Shown here: in pieces, positions 7,489-15,329 of the stretch | Numbering within the stretch: the stretch's first letter is position 1 | Layout of the letters: the number at the start of each line of letters is the position of its first letter | Assembly (NCBI GenBank): GCA_947346365.1 | Contig: CANAAV010000006.1 | Location: forward strand, 1-64,000 | Direction: 5' to 3' | Source: an uncultured Flavonifractor sp. | Lineage (GTDB): Bacteria; Bacillota; Clostridia; Oscillospirales; Oscillospiraceae | DNA length: 64,000 nucleotides | The notes under the pieces: generated by a model | Seen by the model: only the letters and a program-made list of their open reading frames with translations | Told to the model about the DNA's origin: nothing | Database searches by the model: none | Translations under genes and position numbers: made by a program

Positions 7489-8268
7489 ATGTTAGAAAAA
7501 ACCAGCTTGATTCTCACCGTACCCCCCGCCAGCCTGCGCCAGGTCAGGCGATTTCACCTGCCGGTGGCCCACATGGCTTACCGGATTGGAGGCGGGCCGC
7601 ACCTGTTCCGGGCCAGTATCCCCGTGTCCATCCGGGGCGGGCTGATGGTGATAGACAACGCGGGCTTTTCCGGTGGGGGAGAGCCGGGTCCTTTCTGTCA
7701 GGAGGTCCTTCGGGAGTGTGCGGCCCGGGGATTTACAGGGGCGCTGTGCGATTTTGAGGGGCCTGCCGTGCAGCCTCTGCCCGCAATTGTCCAGACGCTG
7801 GGGGAGGCGTTTCAGCGGCGGGGCTGGCCCTTGTATGTGACCGAGGGGTATGGGGACTGCTCGGGCAGGGCCCGCGTGCTGATTTCCTCCGCTGTGTCTG
7901 GCGGCTCTCTGCGCCAGCGGCTGCAGGAGGCCGTCGAGCGTTACGGCGCGTCGCGGACCGTCCTGGCGGCAGAGCGGGTGGCGGAGGATTTTTACCTCCC
8001 CTCGCCCACGGGCCAGGGGATCCCTTTGACCCGCGAAGAGCTGCACCGGCGGCTGGAGGAGCGCTCTCCCCAGGTGTATTTTTCCAGCGAGCTGTGCGCC
8101 CATTACTTTACCTACATGTCCGACCGCAGCGGGGCGCACTTTGTCCTGTTTGACGACGCCCCCTCCATCCGCAAAAAGCTCCAGCTGGCCCGGCAAATGG
8201 AGATTGGGGAGGCGGTTTTGGCCTATCCTCAGGTAGACGACGTGCTGGAGGAGATTTTGGCGGTGTGA
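7489..8268 (+). CDS. Unrecognised conserved-looking protein, TIM-barrel-like
   Basis: A 259-aa soluble protein that I do not recognise. Internal pattern: a beta-alpha alternation with GGLMVIDNAGFSGGG near the start, ARGFTGALCDFEGP near residue 90, and a C-terminal HFVLFDDAPSIRKKLQLARQ. The strand ending CDFE resembles the D-x-E strand of GH18-like barrels, which is suggestive only. The start is ATG 7489 with AAGGGGG 11 nt upstream; ATG 7441 is in frame but overlaps the divergent yqeG promoter. No signal peptide. It converges with the response-regulator gene, leaving 9 bp between stops. Confidence 0.6.
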   Translation: MLEKTSLILTVPPASLRQVRRFHLPVAHMAYRIGGGPHLFRASIPVSIRGGLMVIDNAGFSGGGEPGPFCQEVLRECAARGFTGALCDFEGPAVQPLPAIVQTLGEAFQRRGWPLYVTEGYGDCSGRARVLISSAVSGGSLRQRLQEAVERYGASRTVLAAERVAEDFYLPSPTGQGIPLTREELHRRLEERSPQVYFSSELCAHYFTYMSDRSGAHFVLFDDAPSIRKKLQLARQMEIGEAVLAYPQVDDVLEEILAV

Positions 8269-8277
8269 CCGGGCCGC

Positions 8278-8988
8278 TTACTCCGCAGGGGGGTCGGCCA
8301 GCTTGAAGCCGATGCCCCATACCGTTTTGATGTATTCCCTAGGGCTGGCCTTGGCCAGCTTAGAGCGCAGGTTGGAGATGTGGACGTTGACGGTATTGTC
8401 GTCTCCGAAATACTCCCCGCCCCAGACCTGCTGGTAGAGCTGCTCGCGGGTGAATACTTTTTTAGGGTGCTCCATCAGCAGGGTTAGAATGTGAAATTCC
8501 CGGGCGGTGAGGGAAACCGGCTGTCCCGCGGCGGTGACGCTCACCGCGTCCCGGTCCAGCCGCAGATCCCCATGGGCCAGCACGCAGGCGCCGTTCCCCT
8601 GGCCGAATTGCTTGTACCGGCGCAGCTGGGCCTCCACCCTGGCCAGCACCTCGGTGTTGTCAAAAGGCTTGGGGATGAAATCGTCAGCCCCCAGGCGCAG
8701 GACGTTCACCCGGTCCTCCAGTCCCGCCTTGGCGGACAGGACGATAATGGGCATGGTTTTTCTCCGGCGCATCTGGGCGATAAATTCCTCGCCGGTCAGG
8801 CCTGGGAGCATCAGGTCCAGCAGCACCAGGTCATACTCGTACTGCTGTGCCCACAGTATCGCTTCGCTGCCGGAGAACGCTGGGCGGCAGGGGTAGCCTG
8901 CCCCTTCCAGAACCCGGCATAAAAGCCGATTGATGTCCGGGTCGTCCTCCACCACCAGAATGTTGCAGCTGCTTGGCTCCAATTCCAT
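8278..8988 (-). CDS. OmpR/PhoB-family response regulator, orphan
   Basis: A 236-aa DNA-binding regulator. The receiver domain (residues 9-122) has acidic residues E14-D15-D16, phospho-acceptor D58 (LVLLDLMLPG), S85 and K107 (FIPKPFD). The C-terminal winged helix (about 140-232) carries the OmpR-type REQLYQQVWGGEYFGDDNTVNVHISNLR segment split across its recognition helix. RBS AGGAGG before ATG 8988. No histidine kinase is adjacent on either strand, so its partner is elsewhere or the regulator works alone. Confidence 0.93.
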   Translation of the reverse strand: MELEPSSCNILVVEDDPDINRLLCRVLEGAGYPCRPAFSGSEAILWAQQYEYDLVLLDLMLPGLTGEEFIAQMRRRKTMPIIVLSAKAGLEDRVNVLRLGADDFIPKPFDNTEVLARVEAQLRRYKQFGQGNGACVLAHGDLRLDRDAVSVTAAGQPVSLTAREFHILTLLMEHPKKVFTREQLYQQVWGGEYFGDDNTVNVHISNLRSKLAKASPREYIKTVWGIGFKLADPPAE

Positions 8989-9012
8989 AAAAAACCTCCT
9001 GTATGCGCAGCG

Positions 9013-10752
9013 TCAAAGCCCCTGCTGTTTCACCCGCAGCCGTTTGGCCAGCTCCGGGTCCGGGTCCACCAGGGCGGTTTGATAGGTGGTGTACACCACC
9101 ATGCCGGGCCGGGCTCCGGCGGGTTTTTTTACATATTTGACCGGGGTATAGTCCACCGGCACCCGGCGGCCCTCCCGCCCTTGGGAAAACCACGCTGCCA
9201 GCTGAGCCGCCTCGGTCAGGCTGTGCAGGTCGGGCTGTTTGCCCTCCAGCCAGAGGATGACGTGGGAGCCGTGGATTTTTTGGGTGTGCAGCCAGATGTC
9301 GCCCCTGCCCGCCAGCTTGGTGGTCAGCAGGTCGTTCTGGCTGTTGTTTTTTCCCACACTGATCCGCAGGCCCGCCGTGGAACGGAATTCCATAGGTTTT
9401 CCGCCGGGCTTTTTGGAGCGGTCCTTGGCCTTGGCCTGCCGGCGGAGGTAGCCGGCCCCAGTGAGCTCCTGGCGGATGTCCTGCAAATCCCGCTCCCCCT
9501 CTGCCAAGCGGAGCGTCTCCAGCACGCCCTCCAGGTACTCCAGCTCGCTGCGGCCCTTCTCCAGCTGTACGGCCAGCATCTGCTGGGCCGTTTTGGCCTT
9601 GTTGTACTCTTTGTAGTATTTGGCCGCGTTCTGCTGGGGGGTGAGCAGGGGGTCCAGGGGGATATCCACTTCTCTGCCCTCCGGATCATAGTAGTCCGCG
9701 GCCCGGAGACTTTTCATGCCCTTGGACATGGCGTGGAGGTTGGAAGTAAGGATGTCCCCCAGCTCCCGGCGGCGCTCTTTATCCTGGGTGGCGTCCAGCT
9801 CCCGCTGCTGGTTGACCAGCTTCCGCCTGGTGCGCTCGCAGGCCCGCTTGACCGCCTGAACCAGGTCGTCGCCCCGCTGGCGTACCCGCTCGGCCTGCTC
9901 TCGCTCCTCGTAAAAGGTGTCCAGCAAGGTGGAAAAGCTCTGCTGAGGCAGGCTTTCCGTACCGGGGCCGTACTGGAAGATGGGCAGGAAGGAGAAGTCC
10001 ACCGGCCTGCCCTCCCGTACCAGCAGAAAAGGGGTAAACTCCTCACGCCGCGCGGAGTTGGAGAGCTTCTCCAGCTCCAGGGCCAGGGCCTCCCCGTCTC
10101 CGCCTGCCCGGAAGGCCAGCTCGCGGGCCAGTAGGGGAGACAGGCCGGTAAACGTATCCAGCAGGAGCTTATCCGGCTCCCGGCCGGTGGGATTGGATAG
10201 GGCCTGCCGGAGGGAGGAGGGGTCCAAGGCGAGAGGATTGGGCTTTCCGGTGGGCTGCGGCGGCCGGTAGAACAGACCGGGGAGCACCTGCCGCCGGTTC
10301 TGGGCCAGATCCCCCTCTACCCGGCGGATACAGTCTAAAATGCGCCCCTCCCCGTCCAACAGGATCAGGTTGGCGCTGCGGCCCATGGCCTCCAGCACCA
10401 GGCGGCGCTCTACCCGGTCGCCCAGCTCGTCGGCGGCCTCCAGGTGAAAGTCCAGAATCCGCTCCATAGGGGGCTGTTCCAGGGAGAGGATGCGCCCGCC
10501 CAGCAGATGCTTGCGCAGAATCATGCAGAACATGGGGGGCGTGCCGGGGTTTTCCCGGCTGAGGGTGGTCAGGTGGGCCCTGGGATGGCCGGGGCTGGCG
10601 GAGAGAAGCAGACGGACGTTTTCCGCGTTTGCGCGGATATAGAGCAAAACCTGATCTTTGGAGGGCTGGTAGATTTTATCAATCTTCCCCCCGGTGAGCT
10701 TCCGGCGCAGCTCCGAGGCCACGGCGGTCAGGCAAAGGGCGTCTAAGGGCAT
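9013..10752 (-). CDS. rqcH: RqcH, ribosome quality control NFACT protein
   Basis: The bacterial Rqc2/NEMF homologue that binds obstructed 50S subunits with peptidyl-tRNA and drives C-terminal alanine tailing. The 579-aa product shows NFACT-N (residues 1-about 190), a helix-hairpin-helix/coiled-coil middle (about 250-440, rich in Arg/Glu) and NFACT-R with IHGSHVILWLEGKQPD near residue 500. Residues 97-98 are Glu-Arg (PPMERIL), where B. subtilis RqcH has the essential Asp-Arg pair. GGAGG precedes the ATG. It overlaps mrnC by 10 bp and is co-transcribed with it. Confidence 0.92.
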   Translation of the reverse strand: MPLDALCLTAVASELRRKLTGGKIDKIYQPSKDQVLLYIRANAENVRLLLSASPGHPRAHLTTLSRENPGTPPMFCMILRKHLLGGRILSLEQPPMERILDFHLEAADELGDRVERRLVLEAMGRSANLILLDGEGRILDCIRRVEGDLAQNRRQVLPGLFYRPPQPTGKPNPLALDPSSLRQALSNPTGREPDKLLLDTFTGLSPLLARELAFRAGGDGEALALELEKLSNSARREEFTPFLLVREGRPVDFSFLPIFQYGPGTESLPQQSFSTLLDTFYEEREQAERVRQRGDDLVQAVKRACERTRRKLVNQQRELDATQDKERRRELGDILTSNLHAMSKGMKSLRAADYYDPEGREVDIPLDPLLTPQQNAAKYYKEYNKAKTAQQMLAVQLEKGRSELEYLEGVLETLRLAEGERDLQDIRQELTGAGYLRRQAKAKDRSKKPGGKPMEFRSTAGLRISVGKNNSQNDLLTTKLAGRGDIWLHTQKIHGSHVILWLEGKQPDLHSLTEAAQLAAWFSQGREGRRVPVDYTPVKYVKKPAGARPGMVVYTTYQTALVDPDPELAKRLRVKQQGL

Positions 10753-11156
10753 GTCGACTCCTCCATGATCCGTTCAAATAGTTCGTTGAGCCGCCCGGTG
10801 CGTCCCTGGAGATAGAGCCAGCCGAACAGGGCCTCCAATCCGGTGGCGGTTTGGTAGTCGGCCCGGCTGGCGTTGTGGGGAATGCTGTGGGGGCTGCTGT
10901 TGCGGCCCCGGCGGAATACGGAGTGCTCCTCCTGGGTGAGCAGGGGGAGGATGCCCGCCGCCGCCCTGGCTTGGGCGGGGGCGGCTACATAGCGCACGGC
11001 GGCGCGGTGGAGCCCCTTGGAGGTGGCTTTCCCGTGCAGGCACAGCCAGGAGCGCACCATCAGCTCAAACACCCCGTCTCCCAGGTGGGCCAGGCCCAGG
11101 GCGCTGACGGCCTGGAGGGCGTCCGGCGGCAGGGAGAGCTGGAAATAATCAGTCAT
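10743..11156 (-). CDS. mrnC: Mini-ribonuclease III
   Basis: A dsRNA-binding-domain-less RNase III that matures 23S rRNA ends in Bacillus. The 137-aa product is the RNase III fold alone: LAHLGDGVFELMVRSWL (signature helix with Asp/Glu), then RGRNSSPHSIPHNASRADYQTATGLEALFGWLYLQGR carrying the second acidic helix. The start is ATG 11156 with AAGGAG 8 nt upstream; the in-frame extension to 11219 overlaps the promoter. Upstream partner of rqcH. In many Firmicutes mrnC sits beside cysS; here cysS is absent. Confidence 0.92.
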   Translation of the reverse strand: MTDYFQLSLPPDALQAVSALGLAHLGDGVFELMVRSWLCLHGKATSKGLHRAAVRYVAAPAQARAAAGILPLLTQEEHSVFRRGRNSSPHSIPHNASRADYQTATGLEALFGWLYLQGRTGRLNELFERIMEESTCP

Positions 11157-11190
11157 CGGCGGTTCTCCTTGTGGTTTGATCTGGTAGTGT

Positions 11191-11219
11191 AGTATACCGC
11201 AGATTGGGAAAAAAGACAA
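11191..11219 (-). promoter_or_regulatory. Promoter of mrnC-rqcH
   Basis: Minus strand TTGTCT (11214-11219), 17-bp spacer, TATACT (11191-11196), about 35 bp before the mrnC ATG. Confidence 0.75.
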
Positions 11220-11261
11220 CCGCTCAGGAGAGAAAAAGCGCCCGGCGGGCGCGGAAAACGG

Positions 11262-11290
11262 TTGACAACCTCTCCCTGGGGGAGTAGGAT
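11262..11290 (+). promoter_or_regulatory. Promoter of metY with internal dyad
   Basis: TTGACA (11262-11267), 17-bp spacer, TAGGAT (11285-11290). The spacer contains a dyad CTCCC-TGG-GGGAG (11272-11284), placed where a regulator could bind; no known motif is assigned. Confidence 0.75.
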
Positions 11291-11323
11291 GGGAAAAACC
11301 GAACGGAGAAAGGAAGTTCCGCC

Positions 11324-12607
11324 ATGAGCCAGCAGAGCGTCAGCACCCAGTGCCTTCACGCCGGATATGCCCCCGGCAGCGGAGAGCCGCGCAATATTCC
11401 CATCGTCCAGTCCACCACCTTCCGTTATGCCACAGGGGAGCAGATGGGGGCCCTGTTTGATCTGGAGGCGAGCGGGTATTTTTATACCCGGTTGCAGAAT
11501 CCCACCAATGACCAGGTGGCGGCAAAGATCTGCGCGCTGGAGGGAGGGAGCGCCGCCATGCTGACCTCTTCCGGACAGGCGGCGTCTTTTTATGCCATTT
11601 TCAACATCGCCTCCTGCGGGGATCACGTGGTTTGCTCCTCCTCTATCTATGGGGGGACGTATAACCTCTTTGCCGTGACCATGAAGCGGATGGGGGTGCA
11701 GTTTACCTTTGTGGACCCGGACTGCACTGAGGAGCAGCTTAACGCCGCCTTCCGGCCGGAGACCCGGGCCGTTTTTGGCGAGACCATCGCCAATCCGGCT
11801 CTGACAGTGCTGGACATTGAAAAGTTCGCCCGGTGCGCCCACGCCCACGGGGTGCCCCTGATTGTGGACAACACCTTTGCCACCCCGGTAAACTGCCGTC
11901 CCTTCGCCTGGGGGGCGGATATCGTCACCCACTCTACCACCAAATACATGGACGGCCACGCCAATGCCGTGGGTGGGGCCATCGTGGACAGCGGGCGCTT
12001 TGACTGGACGAAATATCCGCAGAAGTTTCCCGGATTGTGCACCCCGGACGAGAGCTATCACGGCGTGACGTATACCCAGCGCTTCGGTCTGGAGGGGGCC
12101 TATATCACCAAAGCCACCGCCCAGCTGATGCGGGATCTGGGGGCGGCCGCCTCGCCGCAGAACACCTATTATCTCAATATCGGCTTGGAGACGCTCCCCC
12201 TGCGCATGGCGCGCCACTGTGCAAACGGGCAGGCCGTGGCGGAATTTCTCCAGAACCACCCCAAGACGGCCTGGGTGCGCTACCCCGGCTTGAGGGGGGA
12301 TCCCTATTACGCCCTGGCCCAAAAATACCTGCCCCAGGGTTGCTGCGGGGTGGTATCCTTTGGGGTGAAGGGAGGCCGGGAGGCGGCCGGCCGGTTTATG
12401 GCGGGGCTGGAGCTGGCGTCCATTGCCACCCATGTGGCCGACGCTAAAACCTGCGTGCTCCATCCGGCCTCCACCACCCACCGGCAGATGAGCGACGCGG
12501 AGCTGGCCGCCGCGGGGGTGTCCCCCGATCTGGTGCGTCTGAGCGTGGGGATTGAGGATGTGGGAGATATCCTTGCCGACCTGGAGCGGGCGCTGGCCCA
12601 GGCGTGA
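11324..12607 (+). CDS. metY: O-acetylhomoserine sulfhydrylase-type PLP enzyme
   Basis: A cytosolic PLP enzyme of the Cys/Met metabolism family, likely making homocysteine (or methionine) from O-acetylhomoserine and sulfide or a thiol. The 427-aa product has YTRLQNPT near residue 54, LTSSGQAA (cofactor phosphate loop), D182 in VDNTFATP and the Schiff-base K207 in THSTTKYMDGH. The length fits MetY better than methionine gamma-lyase (about 400), although that activity cannot be excluded. RBS AAAGGAAG. Monocistronic, with its own promoter and a long terminator hairpin. Confidence 0.88.
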   Translation: MSQQSVSTQCLHAGYAPGSGEPRNIPIVQSTTFRYATGEQMGALFDLEASGYFYTRLQNPTNDQVAAKICALEGGSAAMLTSSGQAASFYAIFNIASCGDHVVCSSSIYGGTYNLFAVTMKRMGVQFTFVDPDCTEEQLNAAFRPETRAVFGETIANPALTVLDIEKFARCAHAHGVPLIVDNTFATPVNCRPFAWGADIVTHSTTKYMDGHANAVGGAIVDSGRFDWTKYPQKFPGLCTPDESYHGVTYTQRFGLEGAYITKATAQLMRDLGAAASPQNTYYLNIGLETLPLRMARHCANGQAVAEFLQNHPKTAWVRYPGLRGDPYYALAQKYLPQGCCGVVSFGVKGGREAAGRFMAGLELASIATHVADAKTCVLHPASTTHRQMSDAELAAAGVSPDLVRLSVGIEDVGDILADLERALAQA

Positions 12608-12612
12608 AAGAG

Positions 12613-12664
12613 ACACACACCTCAAAAGGCCCGGCCATGCGGCCGGGCCTTTTGAGGTGTGTGT
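12613..12664. terminator. Perfect 24-bp stem after metY
   Basis: Arms 12613-12636 and 12641-12664 are exact reverse complements around an ATGC loop. The core is AAAAGGCCCGGCC/GGCCGGGCCTTTT flanked by ACACACACCTC/GAGGTGTGTGT. Terminator-like, with the T-tract inside the stem; unusually long. Confidence 0.75.
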
Positions 12665-12814
12665 TGTGTGTTGCGAAGGAATGGAGAGGGATAAGAGAGG
12701 AATTGGTTAGGAGGATGGTCGTTCGATTCATCTCTGAATCTGTCTTGTATCATAAGGCATAATTGAGGCTAAATCGTGTCTGGGCTGTGAATAAATTGTA
12801 AATTGACGCCTGAA

Positions 12815-14257
12815 TCAGGAGCTTTCTTCCTCTTCTTTCAAATCCTCCGCAGCCAGAGCCATCAGCTCCTCCTTGCCGGGGGCGTCCAGGGCGGCCAGAC
12901 GGTCTGACTGGCGGGCCACCGCCCGCTCAAACACGTTGCGCACATCCCGTGCGTTGCCGAAATTCTCGTCCCGGTTTTCATAGAGCTCGTTAAAATAGGC
13001 TTCGGCATAGGCGGCGGCCTCCTCGCTGAGGGTATAGCCGTTGCGGTCGCACATTGAGCGGAAGATCTCCATCAGCTGTCCGCCGCTGTAGTCCTCAAAA
13101 TAGAAGTACTTGTTGAACCGGCTCTCCAGGCCGGGGTTGGCGTGGATGAAATTGCCCATGAGCTCGGTATACCCGGCCACAATGACAATGAGATCGGCCC
13201 GGTGGTCCTCCATGCCCTTGAGCAGAGCCTCAATGGCCTCCCGGCCAAAATCGTTGGGGGCGTCCTGATTGGCCAGGGCATAGGCCTCGTCGATGAACAA
13301 AACGCCGCCCAGGGCCTTTTGAATGACCTCGTTGGTCTTGATGGCGGTCTGTCCCACGAAGCCCGCTACCAGGCCGGAGCGGTCCACCTCTACCAGCTGG
13401 CCCTTGGAGAGCACCCCAATGGCGCGGTAAATGCCCGCCAGCAGCCGGGCCACCGTAGTTTTGCCAGTGCCGGGATTGCCCATAAAGACCAGATGAAGGC
13501 TCATGGGCGGGACCGGAAGCTGGTGCTCCTGGCGGAGCTTGCGGACCTTTACCAGGTTAATTAAGCTTTTGACGTCGCTTTTTACCTTTTCCAGGCCGCA
13601 TAGGGCGTCCAGCTGCTCCATCAGCTCCTCCAGGGTGGGGGCGGGGGGCGGCTCTTGCTTGGGCTGGCTCTGAGACTGAGGGGCGCCGGAGGCCGAAACG
13701 GCGGTCCCGGCGGCGGCAGAGTCGCCGGCAGGGCGCTGGGAGACGAAATCCTTGGCGTTTAAGGGCGCTTTTCCTCCGGCGAGACCGTCCCGGTCGCACA
13801 GGGCGCTCAGGGCGTCGGCGCACTGGTTGACAAAGCCGGCCTCCTCGTCACTGACTACGTCGTCCACCGCGGCGAAGAGGAGGAGCATAAGGGTCATCAG
13901 GTCGATGAACCGCCGGGACAGGCTGCTTCCCGCCACCTTGTCGCAGGCCCGCATACGCACAAAGCAGGCGGGCGCTTTAAAGCCCGGATACTCGCTGACG
14001 GCGGTGGAGAGCTCCCAGAATAGGATGGACGGAACGGGATTGCCCTTGGTATAGAGCGCGTTGTAGTACTCCACGTGCCTGGGGGTGACGGACGCGCCGT
14101 CGCTGCTCCATACGCCCAGGGCGCAGGCCCGCATGAAAACGTCCACCTCCTGGGTGAACTTCTGGCGCAGAGCACCGTCGGCAATCTGCCGGCGGAAAGC
14201 GGTAATACCGTCGCTGTACTGCTTATGCACCTGCGCTGCGCTGAGAGAACCTTTCAA
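12815..14257 (-). CDS. SpoVK/CbbX-type AAA+ ATPase with TerB-like N-terminus
   Basis: A 480-aa AAA+ protein. The C-terminal half (from about residue 205) matches the SpoVK/CbbX group: LCGLEKVKSDVKSLI, Walker A GNPGTGKTT (260-268), Walker B VLFIDEAYAL and second-region ESRFNKYFYFEDY. The N-terminal 200 residues are not part of standard SpoVK. A helical segment at about 117-160 (MLLLFAAVDDVVSDEEAGF) looks TerB-like, followed by a Gln/Pro/Ala linker. The start is TTG 14257 with GAGGTG 8 nt upstream. Function is unknown; CbbX-type relatives remodel partner enzymes. Same strand as udk, 42 bp apart. Confidence 0.75.
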   Translation of the reverse strand: MKGSLSAAQVHKQYSDGITAFRRQIADGALRQKFTQEVDVFMRACALGVWSSDGASVTPRHVEYYNALYTKGNPVPSILFWELSTAVSEYPGFKAPACFVRMRACDKVAGSSLSRRFIDLMTLMLLLFAAVDDVVSDEEAGFVNQCADALSALCDRDGLAGGKAPLNAKDFVSQRPAGDSAAAGTAVSASGAPQSQSQPKQEPPPAPTLEELMEQLDALCGLEKVKSDVKSLINLVKVRKLRQEHQLPVPPMSLHLVFMGNPGTGKTTVARLLAGIYRAIGVLSKGQLVEVDRSGLVAGFVGQTAIKTNEVIQKALGGVLFIDEAYALANQDAPNDFGREAIEALLKGMEDHRADLIVIVAGYTELMGNFIHANPGLESRFNKYFYFEDYSGGQLMEIFRSMCDRNGYTLSEEAAAYAEAYFNELYENRDENFGNARDVRNVFERAVARQSDRLAALDAPGKEELMALAAEDLKEEEESS

Positions 14258-14299
14258 ACTGACACACCTCGGTTTTCCTTATTATGTAATCTGCCGGAA

Positions 14300-14917
14300 T
14301 TAATGTCCCTCTACGTGGCTTTTAACCCGCTGGATGATCATGTCCAGAGCCACGACGTTGTGTCCCCCCTCCAGTACAATGATGTCGGCAAAACGCTTGG
14401 AAGGCTCCACAAACTGCTCGTGCATGGGCTTGACAGTGGTCAGGTACTGGCTTACTACCGAGTCCAGGGAGCGGCCGCGCTTTTTGATATCCCGGGTAAT
14501 CCGGCGGAGAATGCGCACATCGGCGTCGGTGTCCACAAAAATTTTGATGTCCATCAGGTTGCGCAGGATCTGATTTTCAAAAATCAGGATGCCCTCGACG
14601 ATGACGACCTTTGTAGGGCGCACCTCCACAGTCTCCGGCGAGCGGTCATGAATGGTATAGTCATAGGTCGGGCTTTGAATGACCTCCCCCCTGCGCAAGG
14701 CCTCCAGGTCGGCGATCATCCGCTGGGTGTCGAATGCATCGGGATGGTCGTAGTTGAGCTTGGTGCGCTCCTCATAGGGCAGATTGCTGTGGCTTTTGTA
14801 ATAGCTGTCATGGTAGAGGATGGATACGTTGTCCCCAAACCGCTCCTTGAGCCGCAGAGTCAGGGTAGTCTTGCCCGAACCGGTGCCGCCTGCGATACCG
14901 ATAATCATAGTGTCCAT
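14300..14917 (-). CDS. udk: Uridine kinase
   Basis: Phosphorylates uridine and cytidine in pyrimidine salvage. The 205-aa product has the P-loop GGTGSGKTT near residue 10, the YHDSYYK and NYDHPDAFD substrate motifs, and the RRITRDIKKRGRSLDSVVSQY lid. The start is ATG 14917, 8 nt after AGGAGG; the longer frame to 15151 crosses the promoter. First gene ahead of the AAA+ ATPase gene and possibly co-transcribed with it. Confidence 0.95.
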   Translation of the reverse strand: MDTMIIGIAGGTGSGKTTLTLRLKERFGDNVSILYHDSYYKSHSNLPYEERTKLNYDHPDAFDTQRMIADLEALRRGEVIQSPTYDYTIHDRSPETVEVRPTKVVIVEGILIFENQILRNLMDIKIFVDTDADVRILRRITRDIKKRGRSLDSVVSQYLTTVKPMHEQFVEPSKRFADIIVLEGGHNVVALDMIIQRVKSHVEGH

Positions 14918-15031
14918 GCGCCGCGCCTCCTTTTTCGTTGGCCTGTCCCGCTTGTATGCTGTATGCAATGCCGTGTCCAGAGCAGGGAGCGAACCGTGCC
15001 AGTGAAACGGTATTGTATCCATTTTGCGGCT

Positions 15032-15060
15032 ATTATACCATGGTTTCCGGCCCCGTGCAA
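15032..15060 (-). promoter_or_regulatory. Promoter of udk
   Basis: Minus strand TTGCAC (15055-15060), 17-bp spacer, consensus TATAAT (15032-15037). The leader to the udk ATG is about 110 nt. The rest of 15061-15216 shows nothing recognisable. Confidence 0.8.
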
Positions 15061-15216
15061 CACTGGACCGCCTGTGAAAGCGTGTGATTTCACACAAGCT
15101 GCTGGTCTGAACGGACTGTGCCCGGCAGGCGGCATAGAGCGGCGAAACCATTGCAGAAAGGATTTATTTAGTAAGATATTACACAATGGAATAAAGCGCG
15201 CCCGGCTCCACAGATT

Positions 15217-15259
15217 GACGCCCGTTGAAAAGCAGCTGCTTCTCAGCGGGCGTCGTTTT
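15217..15259. terminator. Hairpin between the udk leader and the MATE gene
   Basis: Outer arms GACGCCCG (15217-15224) and CGGGCGTC (15247-15254), plus an inner AAGCAGCTGCTT dyad, followed by GTTTT on the plus strand. It lies about 75 nt past the MATE stop, so it may end that transcript, although the T-run favours plus-strand use. Confidence 0.5.
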
Positions 15260-15329
15260 CCTTATGGCGTATTTTCCGGCGGGGCTGGCGCATTTATGCG
15301 CCGGACGTCGGCTGACATCCGGTGCCATG

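Noticed and set aside
11153..12625. 490-aa minus frame opposite metY
   Set aside because: Shadow of metY, spanning its promoter.
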